Source of the DNA: Vibrio hangzhouensis
Lineage (GTDB): Bacteria; Pseudomonadota; Gammaproteobacteria; Enterobacterales; Vibrionaceae
Length of the DNA stretch: 64,000 nt
Reading direction: 5' to 3'
Assembly: GCF_900107935.1 (NCBI RefSeq)
Contig: NZ_FNVG01000003.1
Span: forward strand, 248,001 to 312,000
This document shows, one piece after another, positions 9,062 to 19,494 of this stretch. Below the pieces are notes generated by a model. It did no database searches. It saw only the letters and a list, made by a program, of their open reading frames with translations, and was not told the origin of the DNA. Position 1 is the stretch's first letter. Every line of letters begins with the position of its first letter. Made by a program: the position numbers and the translations under genes.

Positions 9062-9970
9062 ATGTCTAGACGTTTGCCTCCCCTCAACTCGCTAAAAGTT
9101 TTTGAAGCTGCAGCGCGTCATTTGAGCTTTACCCGAGCAGCGGAAGAGCTGTTTGTTACCCAGGCCGCAGTCAGCCATCAGATCAAGGCTCTTGAAGAGT
9201 TTCTTGGCCTGAAGCTGTTTCGCCGCCGAAATCGCTCACTATTGCTCACTGAAGAAGGGCAAAGTTACTTTCTCGATATTAAGGATATTTTCACTTCCCT
9301 GGCTGAAGCGACCGATAAGGTACTGGAGCGCAGCGAAAAAGGGGCGTTGACTATAAGCCTGCCACCCAGTTTTGCCATTCAGTGGCTGGTACCTCGCCTA
9401 GCCGACTTCAACGAGCAAGAGCCTGATATTGACGTACGCATCAAAGCGGTTGATATGGATGAGGGTTCGCTCACGGATGATGTTGATGTTGCCATTTATT
9501 ACGGCAGAGGGAACTGGCCGGGTCTCCGTGCTGACAAGCTCTACCAGGAGTTTCTGGTACCACTATGTTCTCCTGCCCTGTTGCTAGGCTCTAAGCCACT
9601 GAATGCATTGGAAGATCTGTCAAAGCATACTCTGCTACATGACACCTCACGTAAAGATTGGAAGCAGTTTGCAAAGCAAAACGAATTGGATGGAGTAAAT
9701 GTGAATCATGGCCCGATATTCAGTCACTCAACCATGGTCTTGCAGGCGGCCGCACACGGGCAGGGTATTGCGCTAGGTAACAACGTATTGGCGCAGCCTG
9801 AGTTGGATGCGGGTCGATTGATTGCCCCATTTGACGAAGTGTTAGTCAGCAAAAATGCGTTCTATGTTGTGTGCCATGATAAACAGGCAGATATGGGGCG
9901 AATCGCGACCTTCAGAGACTGGATGCTGGCGAAAGCACAAAGTGAGCAGGAGGACCTCCTCGATGACTGA
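9062..9970 (+). CDS. gcvA: Glycine cleavage system transcriptional activator GcvA (LysR type)
   Basis: LysR-family regulator of 302 residues that controls the glycine cleavage genes and gcvB. The N-terminal helix-turn-helix covers LSFTRAAEELFVTQAAVSHQ around residues 20-40, followed by the effector-binding domain. The opening MSRRLPPLNSLKVFEAAARH is typical of GcvA. Its identity is supported by the divergent GcvB RNA and the downstream ygdD and rlmM, the same order as in E. coli. The stop codon overlaps the next start by eight bases (ATGACTGA), suggesting translational coupling. Confidence 0.95.
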   Translation: MSRRLPPLNSLKVFEAAARHLSFTRAAEELFVTQAAVSHQIKALEEFLGLKLFRRRNRSLLLTEEGQSYFLDIKDIFTSLAEATDKVLERSEKGALTISLPPSFAIQWLVPRLADFNEQEPDIDVRIKAVDMDEGSLTDDVDVAIYYGRGNWPGLRADKLYQEFLVPLCSPALLLGSKPLNALEDLSKHTLLHDTSRKDWKQFAKQNELDGVNVNHGPIFSHSTMVLQAAAHGQGIALGNNVLAQPELDAGRLIAPFDEVLVSKNAFYVVCHDKQADMGRIATFRDWMLAKAQSEQEDLLDD

Positions 9971-10586
9971 TATTCTGTTTGATGGGCCAGAAGATGGTCC
10001 AGTGTTCTTATTCGCCCATGGAGCGGGTGCTGGAATGGATCACGACTTCATGCAAGACGTTGCGGCGCGCCTTGCCCTAAAAGGCGTGCGCGTAGCTCGC
10101 TTTAACTTCCCTTATATGGAGAAGCGCGCTATCGACGGTAAAAAACGTCCACCGGATCGTGCGCCTAAACTGCTGGATGCGATGAGTGCTGTGATTGAGC
10201 AGCTCGCGGAAAACCAATCCATCGTGATTGGCGGAAAGTCGATGGGAGGACGAATGGCATCGCTGCTTTCCGAGCACCCTAACGTTAAGTCCATAGCCTG
10301 TTTAGGCTTTCCGTTCCATCCACCTGGTAAACCAGAAAACTACAAAGGGGCGCACTTAGCCTCTGTAGATAAACCTTGCCTGATCATTCAGGGTGAGCGT
10401 GACACCTTTGGTAAGTTTGAAGAATTTGAGCACTTTGAGTTTTCTCCTCAGGTTGCGGTGACGTTTATCCCTGATGGTGACCACAGTTTTAAACCTCGCA
10501 AGTCATCAGGATTTACTGAGGATCAGAATCGCCAGTTGGCGGTGGATCGACTGGCGCTGTTTGTGAAAGGTGTCTGTGATGTCTAG
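9963..10586 (+). CDS. KANL3/Tex30-like alpha/beta-hydrolase
   Basis: A 207-residue predicted hydrolase of unknown substrate. The start is the ATG at 9963, preceded by the strong ribosome site GCAGGAGG; a longer frame runs back into gcvA but has no ribosome site. The oxyanion loop is FAHGAGAGMDHDFM, the nucleophile is Ser93 in GGKSMGGRM, the acid is probably the aspartate in IQGERDTFG and the histidine is in DGDHSFKPR. This layout fits the dienelactone-hydrolase-like KANL3/Tex30 family. It is embedded in the gcvA operon, overlapping gcvA by 8 bases and ygdD by 8 bases. Confidence 0.8.
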   Translation: MTDILFDGPEDGPVFLFAHGAGAGMDHDFMQDVAARLALKGVRVARFNFPYMEKRAIDGKKRPPDRAPKLLDAMSAVIEQLAENQSIVIGGKSMGGRMASLLSEHPNVKSIACLGFPFHPPGKPENYKGAHLASVDKPCLIIQGERDTFGKFEEFEHFEFSPQVAVTFIPDGDHSFKPRKSSGFTEDQNRQLAVDRLALFVKGVCDV

Positions 10587-10995
10587 TCGCGCTCTGATAA
10601 TGATTGCTTCGATGTCGGGACTGATCAGTGTCAGTCTGGGGGCTTTTGCTGCTCATGGTTTGAAAAACACGCTCTCGCCCTATCTCATTGGTGTATTTGA
10701 AACGGGCGTGACGTATCAGTTCATTCACACCCTGGGGATACTTCTTTGCGCCCTGCTTGCCACAGTCAGCAGTGGGAAGATTGCGCAAAAGGCGTTTCAT
10801 CGCGCGGCAATTTGCTTTATCATCGGCATCCTTTTCTTTAGCGGTAGTCTATACGCCCTGGCGCTAACGGGGGTGAAGTGGTTCGGACCTGTCACTCCAA
10901 TGGGGGGCGTGATGTTTTTGGTAGGGTGGGGATACCTCGCTTATGCTGGATATCAGATGGCTGACAATACAACCCAAGATGGAGTCAATCAGTGA
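10579..10995 (+). CDS. ygdD: YgdD, DUF423 inner-membrane protein
   Basis: A 138-residue membrane protein with about four hydrophobic segments and the conserved opening [16 protein letters not shown] characteristic of DUF423. I chose the ATG at 10579; a GTG three codons earlier is also possible. The ATG overlaps the hydrolase stop in the same ATG(N)TAG manner as the previous junction. It keeps the E. coli order gcvA-ygdD-rlmM. The function is not known. Confidence 0.85.
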   Translation: MSSRALIMIASMSGLISVSLGAFAAHGLKNTLSPYLIGVFETGVTYQFIHTLGILLCALLATVSSGKIAQKAFHRAAICFIIGILFFSGSLYALALTGVKWFGPVTPMGGVMFLVGWGYLAYAGYQMADNTTQDGVNQ

Positions 10996-12083
10996 AACAG
11001 GTAATGCTTTATTGCCGCTCTGGATTCGAGAAAGAGTGTGCAGGTGAAATTCAAGATAGAGCCAATGCCCTTGAGGTATTTGGTTTCCCGAGAGTCAAAA
11101 ACAACTCTGGCTACGTATTATTTGAATGTTACCAGGCAGGCGATGCGGATAAGCTGATTCGTGAGATCGACTTTCAGTCGCTTATTTTTGCCCGTCAGAT
11201 GTTTGCCATTGCGAGTGAATTGGAGTCTTTACCTGCAGATGACCGCATCACACCACTGCTGGAGTCTTTACAAGAGCTTGAGGCGTTTCCTCGTTGCGGT
11301 GACTTGCGTATTGAAACGCCTGACACCAATGAAGCGAAAGAGTTATTGAAATTCTGCCGTAAGTTTACCGTTCCTGTACGACAGGCGATGCGTGGCAAGG
11401 GCTATCTGTTCAACAAAGAGCACAGCAAGAAACCTGTCCTACACATCTGTTTTGTTAAACCGGGTCACTGTTTTGTCGGGTACTCATACGCCAATAATAA
11501 CTCGCCGTTTTTTATGGGCATACCTCGCCTCAAGTTCCCGGCAGACGCACCGAGTCGTTCGACACTGAAACTCGAAGAAGCATTCCACGTTTTCATTCCA
11601 AAAGAAGAGTGGGACACTCGCTTGGCATCGGGTATGTGGGGCGTCGATCTCGGAGCCTGCCCGGGTGGCTGGACTTATCAGCTTGTGCGCCGCTCGATGT
11701 TTGTGCATGCGGTAGACAATGGCATGATGGCAGACAGTTTGATGGATACCGGTCAGGTTAAGCACCATCAGGAAGATGGCTTCAAGTTTGAGCCTCCGCG
11801 CAAGAATGTGACCTGGTTGGTCTGTGATATGGTAGAAAAACCATCTCGTGTGGCTCAACTGATGGGAGAGTGGCTGATTCGCGGCTGGGCGAAAGAAACG
11901 ATTTTCAACCTGAAGCTACCGATGAAAGGACGCTATGATGAAGTGTTAGAAGACATTGAGAACCTCAAGTACTTCTTGATAGAGAACAAAGTGAAGTTCA
12001 AGATTCAGGCAAAACATCTATACCATGACCGTGAAGAGATCACGGTGCACATTCAGGTATTGTCGAACATCTCTCCACATTAA
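10992..12083 (+). CDS. rlmM: 23S rRNA C2498 2'-O-ribose methyltransferase
   Basis: Methylates the ribose of C2498 in 23S rRNA before ribosome assembly. The 363-residue protein has an N-terminal THUMP-like RNA-binding region and a C-terminal Rossmann methyltransferase domain. The SAM-binding motif is [15 protein letters not shown] around residues 214-228, with downstream catalytic features ending in [11 protein letters not shown]. It starts with GTG at 10992, overlapping the ygdD stop by four bases (GTGA). It is the last gene of the gcvA operon. Confidence 0.94.
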   Translation: MKQVMLYCRSGFEKECAGEIQDRANALEVFGFPRVKNNSGYVLFECYQAGDADKLIREIDFQSLIFARQMFAIASELESLPADDRITPLLESLQELEAFPRCGDLRIETPDTNEAKELLKFCRKFTVPVRQAMRGKGYLFNKEHSKKPVLHICFVKPGHCFVGYSYANNNSPFFMGIPRLKFPADAPSRSTLKLEEAFHVFIPKEEWDTRLASGMWGVDLGACPGGWTYQLVRRSMFVHAVDNGMMADSLMDTGQVKHHQEDGFKFEPPRKNVTWLVCDMVEKPSRVAQLMGEWLIRGWAKETIFNLKLPMKGRYDEVLEDIENLKYFLIENKVKFKIQAKHLYHDREEITVHIQVLSNISPH

Positions 12084-12091
12084 TTATCAAG

Positions 12092-12116
12092 CTCCTAGAG
12101 CTAAGGCTCTAGGAGT
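12092..12116. terminator. Hairpin between rlmM and xni
   Basis: CTCCTAGAGC and GCTCTAGGAG form a 10-bp perfect stem with loop TAAG. It sits at the convergent ends of rlmM and xni and overlaps the last codons of xni. The T tracts are poor on both sides, so it may terminate weakly or just protect 3' ends. Confidence 0.6.
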
Positions 12117-12891
12117 TTCGCTCTGCGGTGTCATACCTGATATCCTGCAAATTGAACCCCAACTCAATATCTGTTTTCAGCGCAGCCACTTGCTTACATT
12201 TTCTTGCCATCTCAATATGGGCGTCCAGTTTTTTGCGGTATTTAGCGACCAGTTCCTGTGACGCGTAGGCCGTCTCAATATCGTTGAACTGGGTCAGGAT
12301 TTCTTTCGCGGCTTTAGGGCCAATACCCGCCACACCAGGAACCTGTGAGGAGCTGATCCCCGTTAATCCCCAGTAATCCGCAAGTTGTTCGGGCTTGACG
12401 CCAAATTCTTGTTCCACAAAGGGGGCATCCAGCCAACGATGTTGAAAATAGTCGCGGATTTGCAGCGTTGGAGACAGCAACTGACAGTAGCCTTTATCGG
12501 TAGAAATGATGGTGACCTTTTCATTGTGACTGGCCACTTTGACGGCCAGTGTCGCCACCAGATCGTCCGCCTCATCACCTTCTGAAAGCAAAGAGTCTAT
12601 CCCCAGTTGCCACCAGGCATCCTGAATTTTCTCAAGCCCTTGCATTAATGGCTGCGGCATCGGCTTACGATTTTGCTTGTATTCGGGCAGGATCTCACCT
12701 CGCCAGCCGCGATCTTGCTCGTGATGATCGAAAACCGCAATGATGTGAGTAGGTTTCGCTTCGTCCAGAATACGATGTAGCGTTCTGGTTGTAGTCTGAA
12801 TGGTTCTGTCAATATCACTGGGATCGGGCTGAACGGCGTGTACCCGGCGGATAAGATTAAGAGCATCGATGATAACAAGATGAATTGACAT
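12109..12891 (-). CDS. xni: Flap endonuclease Xni (exonuclease IX)
   Basis: A 5'-nuclease-domain protein of 260 residues related to the nuclease part of DNA polymerase I. Acidic metal-binding clusters appear in IIDALNL near the start, in AVFDHH, in EGDEADDLVA and in ISTDKGYCQL. The helix-hairpin-helix region is SSSQVPGVAGIGPKAAKEIL. E. coli ExoIX binds and cleaves flap structures. The gene lies between rlmM and ppnN, the same grouping as E. coli xni-ygdH. Confidence 0.92.
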   Translation of the reverse strand: MSIHLVIIDALNLIRRVHAVQPDPSDIDRTIQTTTRTLHRILDEAKPTHIIAVFDHHEQDRGWRGEILPEYKQNRKPMPQPLMQGLEKIQDAWWQLGIDSLLSEGDEADDLVATLAVKVASHNEKVTIISTDKGYCQLLSPTLQIRDYFQHRWLDAPFVEQEFGVKPEQLADYWGLTGISSSQVPGVAGIGPKAAKEILTQFNDIETAYASQELVAKYRKKLDAHIEMARKCKQVAALKTDIELGFNLQDIRYDTAERNS

Positions 12892-12954
12892 AGAATTAAG
12901 GCCACTGAAGAACGTGGCCTTATTGTAGAGAATCTTGTGGTGAGTTTCAGTTAT

Positions 12955-14316
12955 TTATTCACCGTTAGCGATGCGATAACACGGAATGTACTCAGAGCCA
13001 GGCAGTTTCATCCGTTGTTGTTTTACGAAATCACCCAGTAGCTTGTCCATTTTCTTCATCAAGGCTTTGTCACCATCGATGATGAACGGACCGCGTCGCT
13101 CGATCTCTCTGATCCCTTCCGCCTTCACATTTCCGGCAACGATACCCGAGAATGCTTGTCGTAATGCGGCGGCAAGGTTTTCTGGTCGCTGACTCAGATT
13201 AAGATTCAGACTCGCCATGTTCTCATGAGTAGGATCGAAGGGCAGCTGGAACTCAGGTTCAATTCGCAGTGACCAGTTGTAGCTGTATGCGTCTCCACTG
13301 TCTCGACGGTGCTCTTTCACGTCGTACATCGCTTGCTTCATTATTTGAGCCACTTTGGCCGGATCATCGATGATGATTTGGTAATAGCGTGTCGCTGCTT
13401 CGCCTAGCGTCGTACGCACGAACTCATCGATGGAACGGAAGTAGGCCTCACTTTCTTTGGGACCGGTTAATACAATTGGCATCGGTTGGTCGGCATTGTC
13501 AGGGTGCATCATGATACCAAGGAGGTAGAGTAGTTCCTCGGCGGTCCCCGGACCTCCGGGGAAAATAATGATACCGTGGGCGATCCTGACAAACGCTTCC
13601 AGACGTTTCTCAATATCCGGCATGATCACCAGTTCATTGACGATAGGATTCGGTGGTTCGGCCGCAATGATGGAAGGTTCTGTCAGACCGAGATAACGTT
13701 GCTCGGTATATCGTTGCTTGGCGTGTCCGATGGCGGCGCCTTTCATCGGCCCTTCCATGGCACCGGGACCACAACCAGTACAAATATTCAGCTCTCGCAG
13801 ACCCAGTTGGCTGCCCACTTCACGAGTGTACTGGTACTCGGTGGGATTGATGGAATGTCCGCCCCAGCAGACGATAAGATTGGGGTCGATGCCTGGAATC
13901 AGGGTTCCGGCGTTTCTTAGAATACCAAACACCAGGTTCGTGATGTGTGTGGAGTTAGTTAGATTCAGTCTTTGATTGTCTGCCAAATGCATGTTGACGT
14001 AAACAATGTCGCGCAGCACTGAAAACAAGTGCTCCTGAATACCCTTAATAATCTGACCGTCGACAAACGCGTGCTCTGGAGGATTGGCCAGCTCCAGTTT
14101 GATGCCGCGCTCTCGGCGCACCACATTGACGTCAAACGACATGTGTTTGTCGAGCAACTCCTTCGAGTTGTCGGTATGACTACCGGAGTTAAGTACAGCG
14201 AGTGTGCAGTTACGGTAGAGTTGATACAGGTCACTAGATGCCGTTTTTTTTAAACGCTCTACTTCTAGCTGGGACAGCAGGTTCATGCTGCCTGCCGGGC
14301 TAATGTGCGTAATCAT
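12955..14316 (-). CDS. ppnN: Pyrimidine/purine nucleotide 5'-monophosphate nucleosidase (LOG family)
   Basis: Hydrolyses nucleoside monophosphates to the base and ribose 5-phosphate; in E. coli it is controlled by (p)ppGpp. The start ATG at 14316 ([14 protein letters not shown]) has AAGGAA six bases upstream; an ATG two codons earlier is too close to that site. The 453-residue protein carries the LOG-family motif [15 protein letters not shown] and the helper [16 protein letters not shown], with family-specific N- and C-terminal extensions as in E. coli YgdH. All of the usual motifs are intact. Confidence 0.94.
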   Translation of the reverse strand: MITHISPAGSMNLLSQLEVERLKKTASSDLYQLYRNCTLAVLNSGSHTDNSKELLDKHMSFDVNVVRRERGIKLELANPPEHAFVDGQIIKGIQEHLFSVLRDIVYVNMHLADNQRLNLTNSTHITNLVFGILRNAGTLIPGIDPNLIVCWGGHSINPTEYQYTREVGSQLGLRELNICTGCGPGAMEGPMKGAAIGHAKQRYTEQRYLGLTEPSIIAAEPPNPIVNELVIMPDIEKRLEAFVRIAHGIIIFPGGPGTAEELLYLLGIMMHPDNADQPMPIVLTGPKESEAYFRSIDEFVRTTLGEAATRYYQIIIDDPAKVAQIMKQAMYDVKEHRRDSGDAYSYNWSLRIEPEFQLPFDPTHENMASLNLNLSQRPENLAAALRQAFSGIVAGNVKAEGIREIERRGPFIIDGDKALMKKMDKLLGDFVKQQRMKLPGSEYIPCYRIANGE

Positions 14317-14571
14317 AAGCATTTCCTTATCTAGAACCGAAAGCGATACGCCACCGCCAAAAGAGGACCATATTCAAGGAGAAACAGGCGGTTAAGTGTG
14401 ACTGGAGCAGTCTGATGTCGGAGCGTATGACCTTAGTTTAATTGTTATCGTTGTTATAGTGAGTCGCCATGCCGTTGCAGCGTGTCCTGCTGTGATTTTC
14501 TGTACATGGATAACTATTAGATTAGCAAATGTGGCAAAGGTTGCTATAACTATTTGAAAGTTAAAAGGCGA

Positions 14572-16137
14572 TTACGGCTTCCAGGCCAACTGATTCGGAC
14601 CTAGCTTTTGGGTATGGGCGATGGTTTTATGCAGGCGATCTAAAATTTCATCAGGCGTGTCGTTATGACTGAAGGCGGTACAAGCGGCGGATAGAGTGAT
14701 GGTAATGTACTGATCGCGGAATTTGAATGGTAGGTTGCTGATCTTACTCTGAATTTCTTTAACTTTGGCCTGGCAGCTCGCTTCATTTTGTTCAGGCATG
14801 ATCAACATGAATTCTTCCCCGGAAAAACGCGCGACCGTGTCCGTTTGTGCCACAGTACTGGAGATCGCTTTAGCGATTATTTTCAGTGCTTTATCACCCG
14901 CACTGTAGCCAAAGTTATGGTTGATACTTTTGAATTTGTCGATGTCTAACACGACTACCCATAATGGGTGCTGATTTTTGAGCCAACGACGATATTCAAT
15001 TTCCAGCTTATCGAGCAGAGCGGTGCGGTTATACACCTTGGTCAGCGGATCCTGCAGCATTCGTTTCGACTGGTCATCGAGACGGCGACGATAATCCTGA
15101 GTAACGTCATACAAGGCTTCCAACTGATTGTTATTGTGTGCCATGCGCTCAAGCAGTGCCTGTTCACGAGCTTCGGCATGTTGCAGTCGTTCTGTTAACG
15201 AAGCAAGTTGAGCAAACAGGGGCGTCATCGCACGTTTGGCTTCTTCAATATCCTGAAGGCGATTGATATTACTTTGCCCTGTGGTCACCAGACTATTGAG
15301 CTCCTGACTCATGATCTGCCGCTGCTCGAAATATATTTGATTCTGGTCCAGATTTTGGGCGTGGCTTTTCATTGATGATGAAAGAGAACCATTGAGCTGC
15401 TCCAGAAATTGCTCTGAAGTCCTTCGCTCATACTTGGTCGCTTCAATTACGAGTTTCAGAACCTGAAGGGTCAACTCAAGAAGATTACTGTTTGAAGCGT
15501 CTGTGAGAAGCTTTGAACGGATTTCGAATAACTGCTCTCCGGGCTCGCCATCAAAATCCAGTTCTGTGATCAGGTTTTGCAGCTCTTCACCCAGGCTCAG
15601 CAACAAAGGTGAGTAGTTGGCCTCCGGCTCGGCGGGTGTTAGTGCTGAATTGGAGGTTATGATTTTGACGGCACGTTCGTAGATGGCTAGCAGTCGGACG
15701 GCATTGTCCGTCATTTTAAGGGTGTTTTTATCGTTGTAGGATAGAATGCTGCGCAAATCGCGCTTGATCTGTGCTGGTAGGCCTGAGACACGTTGAAGGG
15801 TTTCACCGCTACGACGGGTTTGCTCTTCCAATGAAGTTTGTTGTTTTTCCATGGCAACCGCCTTTTGCCCAATCAGGCGCTCCAGTATTGCAAACTTAGG
15901 CACCAAACTACTGATGTCTTTGTTATGCTCTAACTCCCTGCGCAGTTCAATCAATTTGTCGTCAATTCGCGAGTGAGAACCAATATGAGCTTGACTTAAT
16001 GTGGCAATAAAGCGTTTTAGAATGGTTTGCTCACGTCGAGACTTCAGCGATGCATCACGTTGAGCAACGCGTAATTGCTCCAACTGCACTTTAAGCTGAT
16101 GGAGGTGCTCTAATGTCTCGCTATCCTGTGAGCTCAT
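14572..16137 (-). CDS. Soluble coiled-coil GGDEF protein (probable diguanylate cyclase)
   Basis: A 521-residue protein with no membrane segment. Residues 1-345 are mostly helical with coiled-coil character and glutamine-rich repeats; residues about 355-521 form a GGDEF domain beginning DPLTKVYNRTALLDKL. The active-site loop is SGEEF at residues 439-443 rather than GGDEF; S/GGEEF-type variants can be active and the rest of the fold, including VLDIDKFKSIN, is intact. The product-inhibition site RxxD five residues upstream is AQTD, so it is lost. It lies 104 bases downstream of a second GGDEF-like gene on the same strand. Target and signal are unknown. Confidence 0.85.
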   Translation of the reverse strand: MSSQDSETLEHLHQLKVQLEQLRVAQRDASLKSRREQTILKRFIATLSQAHIGSHSRIDDKLIELRRELEHNKDISSLVPKFAILERLIGQKAVAMEKQQTSLEEQTRRSGETLQRVSGLPAQIKRDLRSILSYNDKNTLKMTDNAVRLLAIYERAVKIITSNSALTPAEPEANYSPLLLSLGEELQNLITELDFDGEPGEQLFEIRSKLLTDASNSNLLELTLQVLKLVIEATKYERRTSEQFLEQLNGSLSSSMKSHAQNLDQNQIYFEQRQIMSQELNSLVTTGQSNINRLQDIEEAKRAMTPLFAQLASLTERLQHAEAREQALLERMAHNNNQLEALYDVTQDYRRRLDDQSKRMLQDPLTKVYNRTALLDKLEIEYRRWLKNQHPLWVVVLDIDKFKSINHNFGYSAGDKALKIIAKAISSTVAQTDTVARFSGEEFMLIMPEQNEASCQAKVKEIQSKISNLPFKFRDQYITITLSAACTAFSHNDTPDEILDRLHKTIAHTQKLGPNQLAWKP

Positions 16138-16241
16138 AAATCCTATAAAAACAAACTAGTTGTCAATCCTATTGATGTATTGATTGATAATATCAAAAAA
16201 CATCACAACGTCACGTAATCTTAGGTTTAACTGCGGCATTT

Positions 16242-18506
16242 TTACTCATTGTTGAGTATTTTTTTGAACCCGTCCTCATTCTGAGACGAAGAATGAACTT
16301 TTATCAGTCCCTGTTTAATGGCTGTTCTGCATGCCTGTCGCATATCATCAGTAGCCAGACTGGCCGCTGGTGCATTATCGATTGCTTTTAAATACACCCA
16401 GTGGCTCTTACTTTCACGCATACTGACATCGCGCGCCATGTGAGTGGCGATAAGGAGAATGTCCAGCAACTCCTTGTCATTAATTGCTGTGTAGGCTCGG
16501 GGCAAGAATGGGTAGTTCGCCATGCCGATTCGAACGATGCGATTGATGTTTCGGTTTGGCTCGAACTCATTGACCCAGCCCTGGATTTCTTCAAACAAGC
16601 TTTCGGCGGTTCTCGGCTTGATACTCGGCTCGATATACAACAGGTTCGCATCCGAAAAATGGTAGATACGAGCCGGGCTTTCAATCTTATTGCGTATGAA
16701 TTCACCAAATGCACGCTCCAGTTCCAAGCCAGCCTTGTAGCCATTCTGCAAGTACATGTTTCTTAAGAAGGGCACATCGATCATTACAAAGCGCAGACGG
16801 TCACTGAGTGGTTCGTTGATCAGCTCTCCGACTTGCCACTGTTCGAAGTAGCTCTGGGTTCGCTGTAACGAGTTTGGCAGGTTTGCATTAAGCAGACGAA
16901 GGTTAGGCAGACCAGAACGTGCGTGAGTAAACAAACTGTCATTCAGTTGCAGTAACTCTGCTTTATTGCGACGGTAGACGTATATAAAGCGCATGCCGAT
17001 CATCGTCAGTACTGAAACCAGACAAAACATAACAAAGGCCACTTTCTGGAATTTCTTCTGCTGTAGTTGGGCGTCTTTGAGCTCAAGTTTTTGAGTTTCG
17101 TAATGCAGACCTTGTTCTACGAATTGCTTTTGCTGCCTGAAGGCATCTTCGCTTATCTGATTCAGTTGGTCTTGCTGGTATATTCGCAGCGAGTTGGCTT
17201 TTTTGATGTTTTCTAAAGCCAGTTTGAAGTTACCTTGTTGTTCATAACCCAATGACAACAACTGATAAGCTTGCTGCTCAAGCGAGGTTTGCTGCAAAGA
17301 CTGGCCTAGTTCCAGTGCCTTTTGTGCTTGCTCAATAACTTTGTCGGCTTCTTGTTGGTGATAAGCCAGCCCCGAATATAACAATGCTGCTCGCGCTTTG
17401 AGCGCTGGAAAATCTGCATAATCCAGTAGTTTTTCTGCTCGGCTGAGATATTGCTCTGCTAAAGGGTAGTTGTAGAGCTGAAGATAGGTAGACGCCAGAC
17501 TGATACGGATATCGATGACTTTCTCAATGTTCTTATCGGTAGATGGATGGTCAATTACATTGAAGTAATGCACCAACGCCAGATTGTATTTTCCTTGCAG
17601 AAAGTAGATGTCGCCCATCAGTTTGAGTACATCCGCAAGGACTGGCGAATCCGGGTAACTCCCGTAAAAATCGGCGGCCTGAGAAAGGTGATCTAAGGCC
17701 TTGTCCAGCACCTGTCGTTGCATAAACAATTGCGCGAGCAGTTGGTTTATGTGCGCCAGTTGATCACTGCTGTTGAGTTCAATGGCGGTCCAGTAGGCGA
17801 GTAGCAATTCAGACAGCGCTTCATTGTATCGACGGTATCTCAGAAAGTGATTACCATAAGTGGTGTGGTATTCCACCTCCCACTTCGACATTTCCCCCTG
17901 AGGGACAAATTCCGCCGCTTTTTGATACATATGGTTGGCCAGCTCGAACTCGTTTTCTGCTGAGGCGATTTCCGCCTGAAGTAGTTTGATTCGATAACTG
18001 GTACGGTTGGCAATGGCTTGCCCTTTGCGGATTTCCTGTAGCTCGCTTTCGATAGTGGCAAGCCTGTCCAGTGCTCTTGCTCCCTCGCCATCGGTGAGCC
18101 ACATTAAACGGGTTTTGAGTATTCGGACATCCAGTTCCAGAAACAGTAGGTGATACTGTTTTGTCATGGTTTCGGCTTGCTCAAGGCTTTGCAGTGCGGT
18201 TCGGGTATTACCGAGATTAAACTGTGCCTGAGCAGCGATGACCAGCGCGTTAACAGTACTTAATGGTGTACGAACGCGTTGGTCGGTGTCGTCGCGGGAC
18301 AGATTTGGAAGACGGTCATCATTGGGCTCAGCCAACTTGCGGTTTTGCAAATAGTCATTGGTAATACTCAGTGCTTTCGCCGGCTCTATCTCGACCAGTT
18401 TATCTGCTTCTAGCAATAAAGGTGATGTGAAAGAGGTGCTGGCGCTGGCCAGGCCAGAACACAGTGAAGCCAATATCCCTAATACAACCCAAAATTTAGA
18501 GCTCAT
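16242..18506 (-). CDS. Periplasmic TPR protein with transmembrane helix and degenerate GGDEF domain
   Basis: The N-terminus MSSKFWVVLGILASL is a signal peptide ending near SASTS. Residues of about 30-500 are tetratricopeptide-like helical repeats expected in the periplasm, followed by one transmembrane helix (KVAFVMFCLVSVLTMIG) and a cytoplasmic domain of about 220 residues. This domain begins ARSGLPNLRLLN, a match to the GGDEF-domain opening, but the signature position reads HFSDANLLYIEP, with no GGDEF. It is therefore probably a sensor or partner without cyclase activity. I placed the start at the ATG at 18506; alternatives lie at 18518 (ATG) and 18524 (TTG). Confidence 0.8.
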   Translation of the reverse strand: MSSKFWVVLGILASLCSGLASASTSFTSPLLLEADKLVEIEPAKALSITNDYLQNRKLAEPNDDRLPNLSRDDTDQRVRTPLSTVNALVIAAQAQFNLGNTRTALQSLEQAETMTKQYHLLFLELDVRILKTRLMWLTDGEGARALDRLATIESELQEIRKGQAIANRTSYRIKLLQAEIASAENEFELANHMYQKAAEFVPQGEMSKWEVEYHTTYGNHFLRYRRYNEALSELLLAYWTAIELNSSDQLAHINQLLAQLFMQRQVLDKALDHLSQAADFYGSYPDSPVLADVLKLMGDIYFLQGKYNLALVHYFNVIDHPSTDKNIEKVIDIRISLASTYLQLYNYPLAEQYLSRAEKLLDYADFPALKARAALLYSGLAYHQQEADKVIEQAQKALELGQSLQQTSLEQQAYQLLSLGYEQQGNFKLALENIKKANSLRIYQQDQLNQISEDAFRQQKQFVEQGLHYETQKLELKDAQLQQKKFQKVAFVMFCLVSVLTMIGMRFIYVYRRNKAELLQLNDSLFTHARSGLPNLRLLNANLPNSLQRTQSYFEQWQVGELINEPLSDRLRFVMIDVPFLRNMYLQNGYKAGLELERAFGEFIRNKIESPARIYHFSDANLLYIEPSIKPRTAESLFEEIQGWVNEFEPNRNINRIVRIGMANYPFLPRAYTAINDKELLDILLIATHMARDVSMRESKSHWVYLKAIDNAPAASLATDDMRQACRTAIKQGLIKVHSSSQNEDGFKKILNNE

Positions 18507-18537
18507 GAATGTATCCATTTCCAAGGTGATTTATCGA

Positions 18538-19383
18538 CTATTGTCTCGCCATGCGTGTATTGTGTGCAGGTGCGCCAGACTGATTAGAACGGTATGGGTT
18601 GATATCGAGACCACCACGACGAGTATAGCGCGCATACACAGTCAGCTTGCTCGGTTTGCAGTAGGTCATGATATCAGTGAAGATACGTTCCACACACTGT
18701 TCGTGGAATTCATTGTGTTCACGGAATGAAACCAGGTAACGTAGCAGAGCCTCACGGTTAATTTTCGGACCTTGATATTGAATTTCAACACTGCCCCAGT
18801 CAGGTTGATTAGTGATCAAACAGTTGGACTTCAGCAGATGGCTGTGCAGCGCTTCTTCCACTACTTCATCGCTGGTGGCATTTGCCAGCAGTTCGGCATC
18901 AAATTCATAGCTATCGATGCTTATATCCTGATGGTCAATACACTCACCGGCCATTGCAGCGATATGACTGTGTTCGAACTTATCGACGGCCAGCAGTTTG
19001 ACCACCACAGGTTCACCGGCACATGCCGACAGGTCTTTGGCGATAGTGGCTTCTACGATGTCCCAGGACTCGAAGCGAGTCTGGTTATAGCTGTTGAGGT
19101 ATAGCTTGAATGATTTAGATTCGATCAGATTTGCACTGGTTGCCGGAATGTACGCCTCACCCACAGCTACTTGTGGCAGACCTTTAGCATTCAGCCATGA
19201 GATCTCATAGAGAGTCCAAATATCACACCCCTGAAAAGGCAGGGTATCACCCAGTTCAAGGTCATCGCGATTCAGGCTTCTTGGTACGGGTTGCAGCAGA
19301 CTGGCGTCGTATTGGTTTGCGTATTCAGTCTTTTGACCCAGAGTCAGGCCCGAAAGCTCTTTAGCGTTGGAATATTTGCTCAT
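18538..19383 (-). CDS. queF: NADPH-dependent 7-cyano-7-deazaguanine reductase
   Basis: Reduces preQ0 to preQ1 in queuosine synthesis. The 281-residue length is that of the bimodular E. coli type. The catalytic cysteine is Cys188 in [15 protein letters not shown], followed by the conserved aspartate seven residues on. The C-terminal region has [19 protein letters not shown], the family end motif. It is divergent from syd, with about 110 bases between start codons, and close to the TPR protein gene downstream (31 bases), so readthrough into that gene is possible. Confidence 0.95.
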   Translation of the reverse strand: MSKYSNAKELSGLTLGQKTEYANQYDASLLQPVPRSLNRDDLELGDTLPFQGCDIWTLYEISWLNAKGLPQVAVGEAYIPATSANLIESKSFKLYLNSYNQTRFESWDIVEATIAKDLSACAGEPVVVKLLAVDKFEHSHIAAMAGECIDHQDISIDSYEFDAELLANATSDEVVEEALHSHLLKSNCLITNQPDWGSVEIQYQGPKINREALLRYLVSFREHNEFHEQCVERIFTDIMTYCKPSKLTVYARYTRRGGLDINPYRSNQSGAPAHNTRMARQ

Positions 19384-19494
19384 AATTGTGTGACATTTCG
19401 ATTAGAATAAAGCGAATTTTACGAGATCCCGGAATAGCTGTCATCCTTTGTGGCTGGAAAACACTACATAAGCAAGAGGATGAGTGGAGAACAT

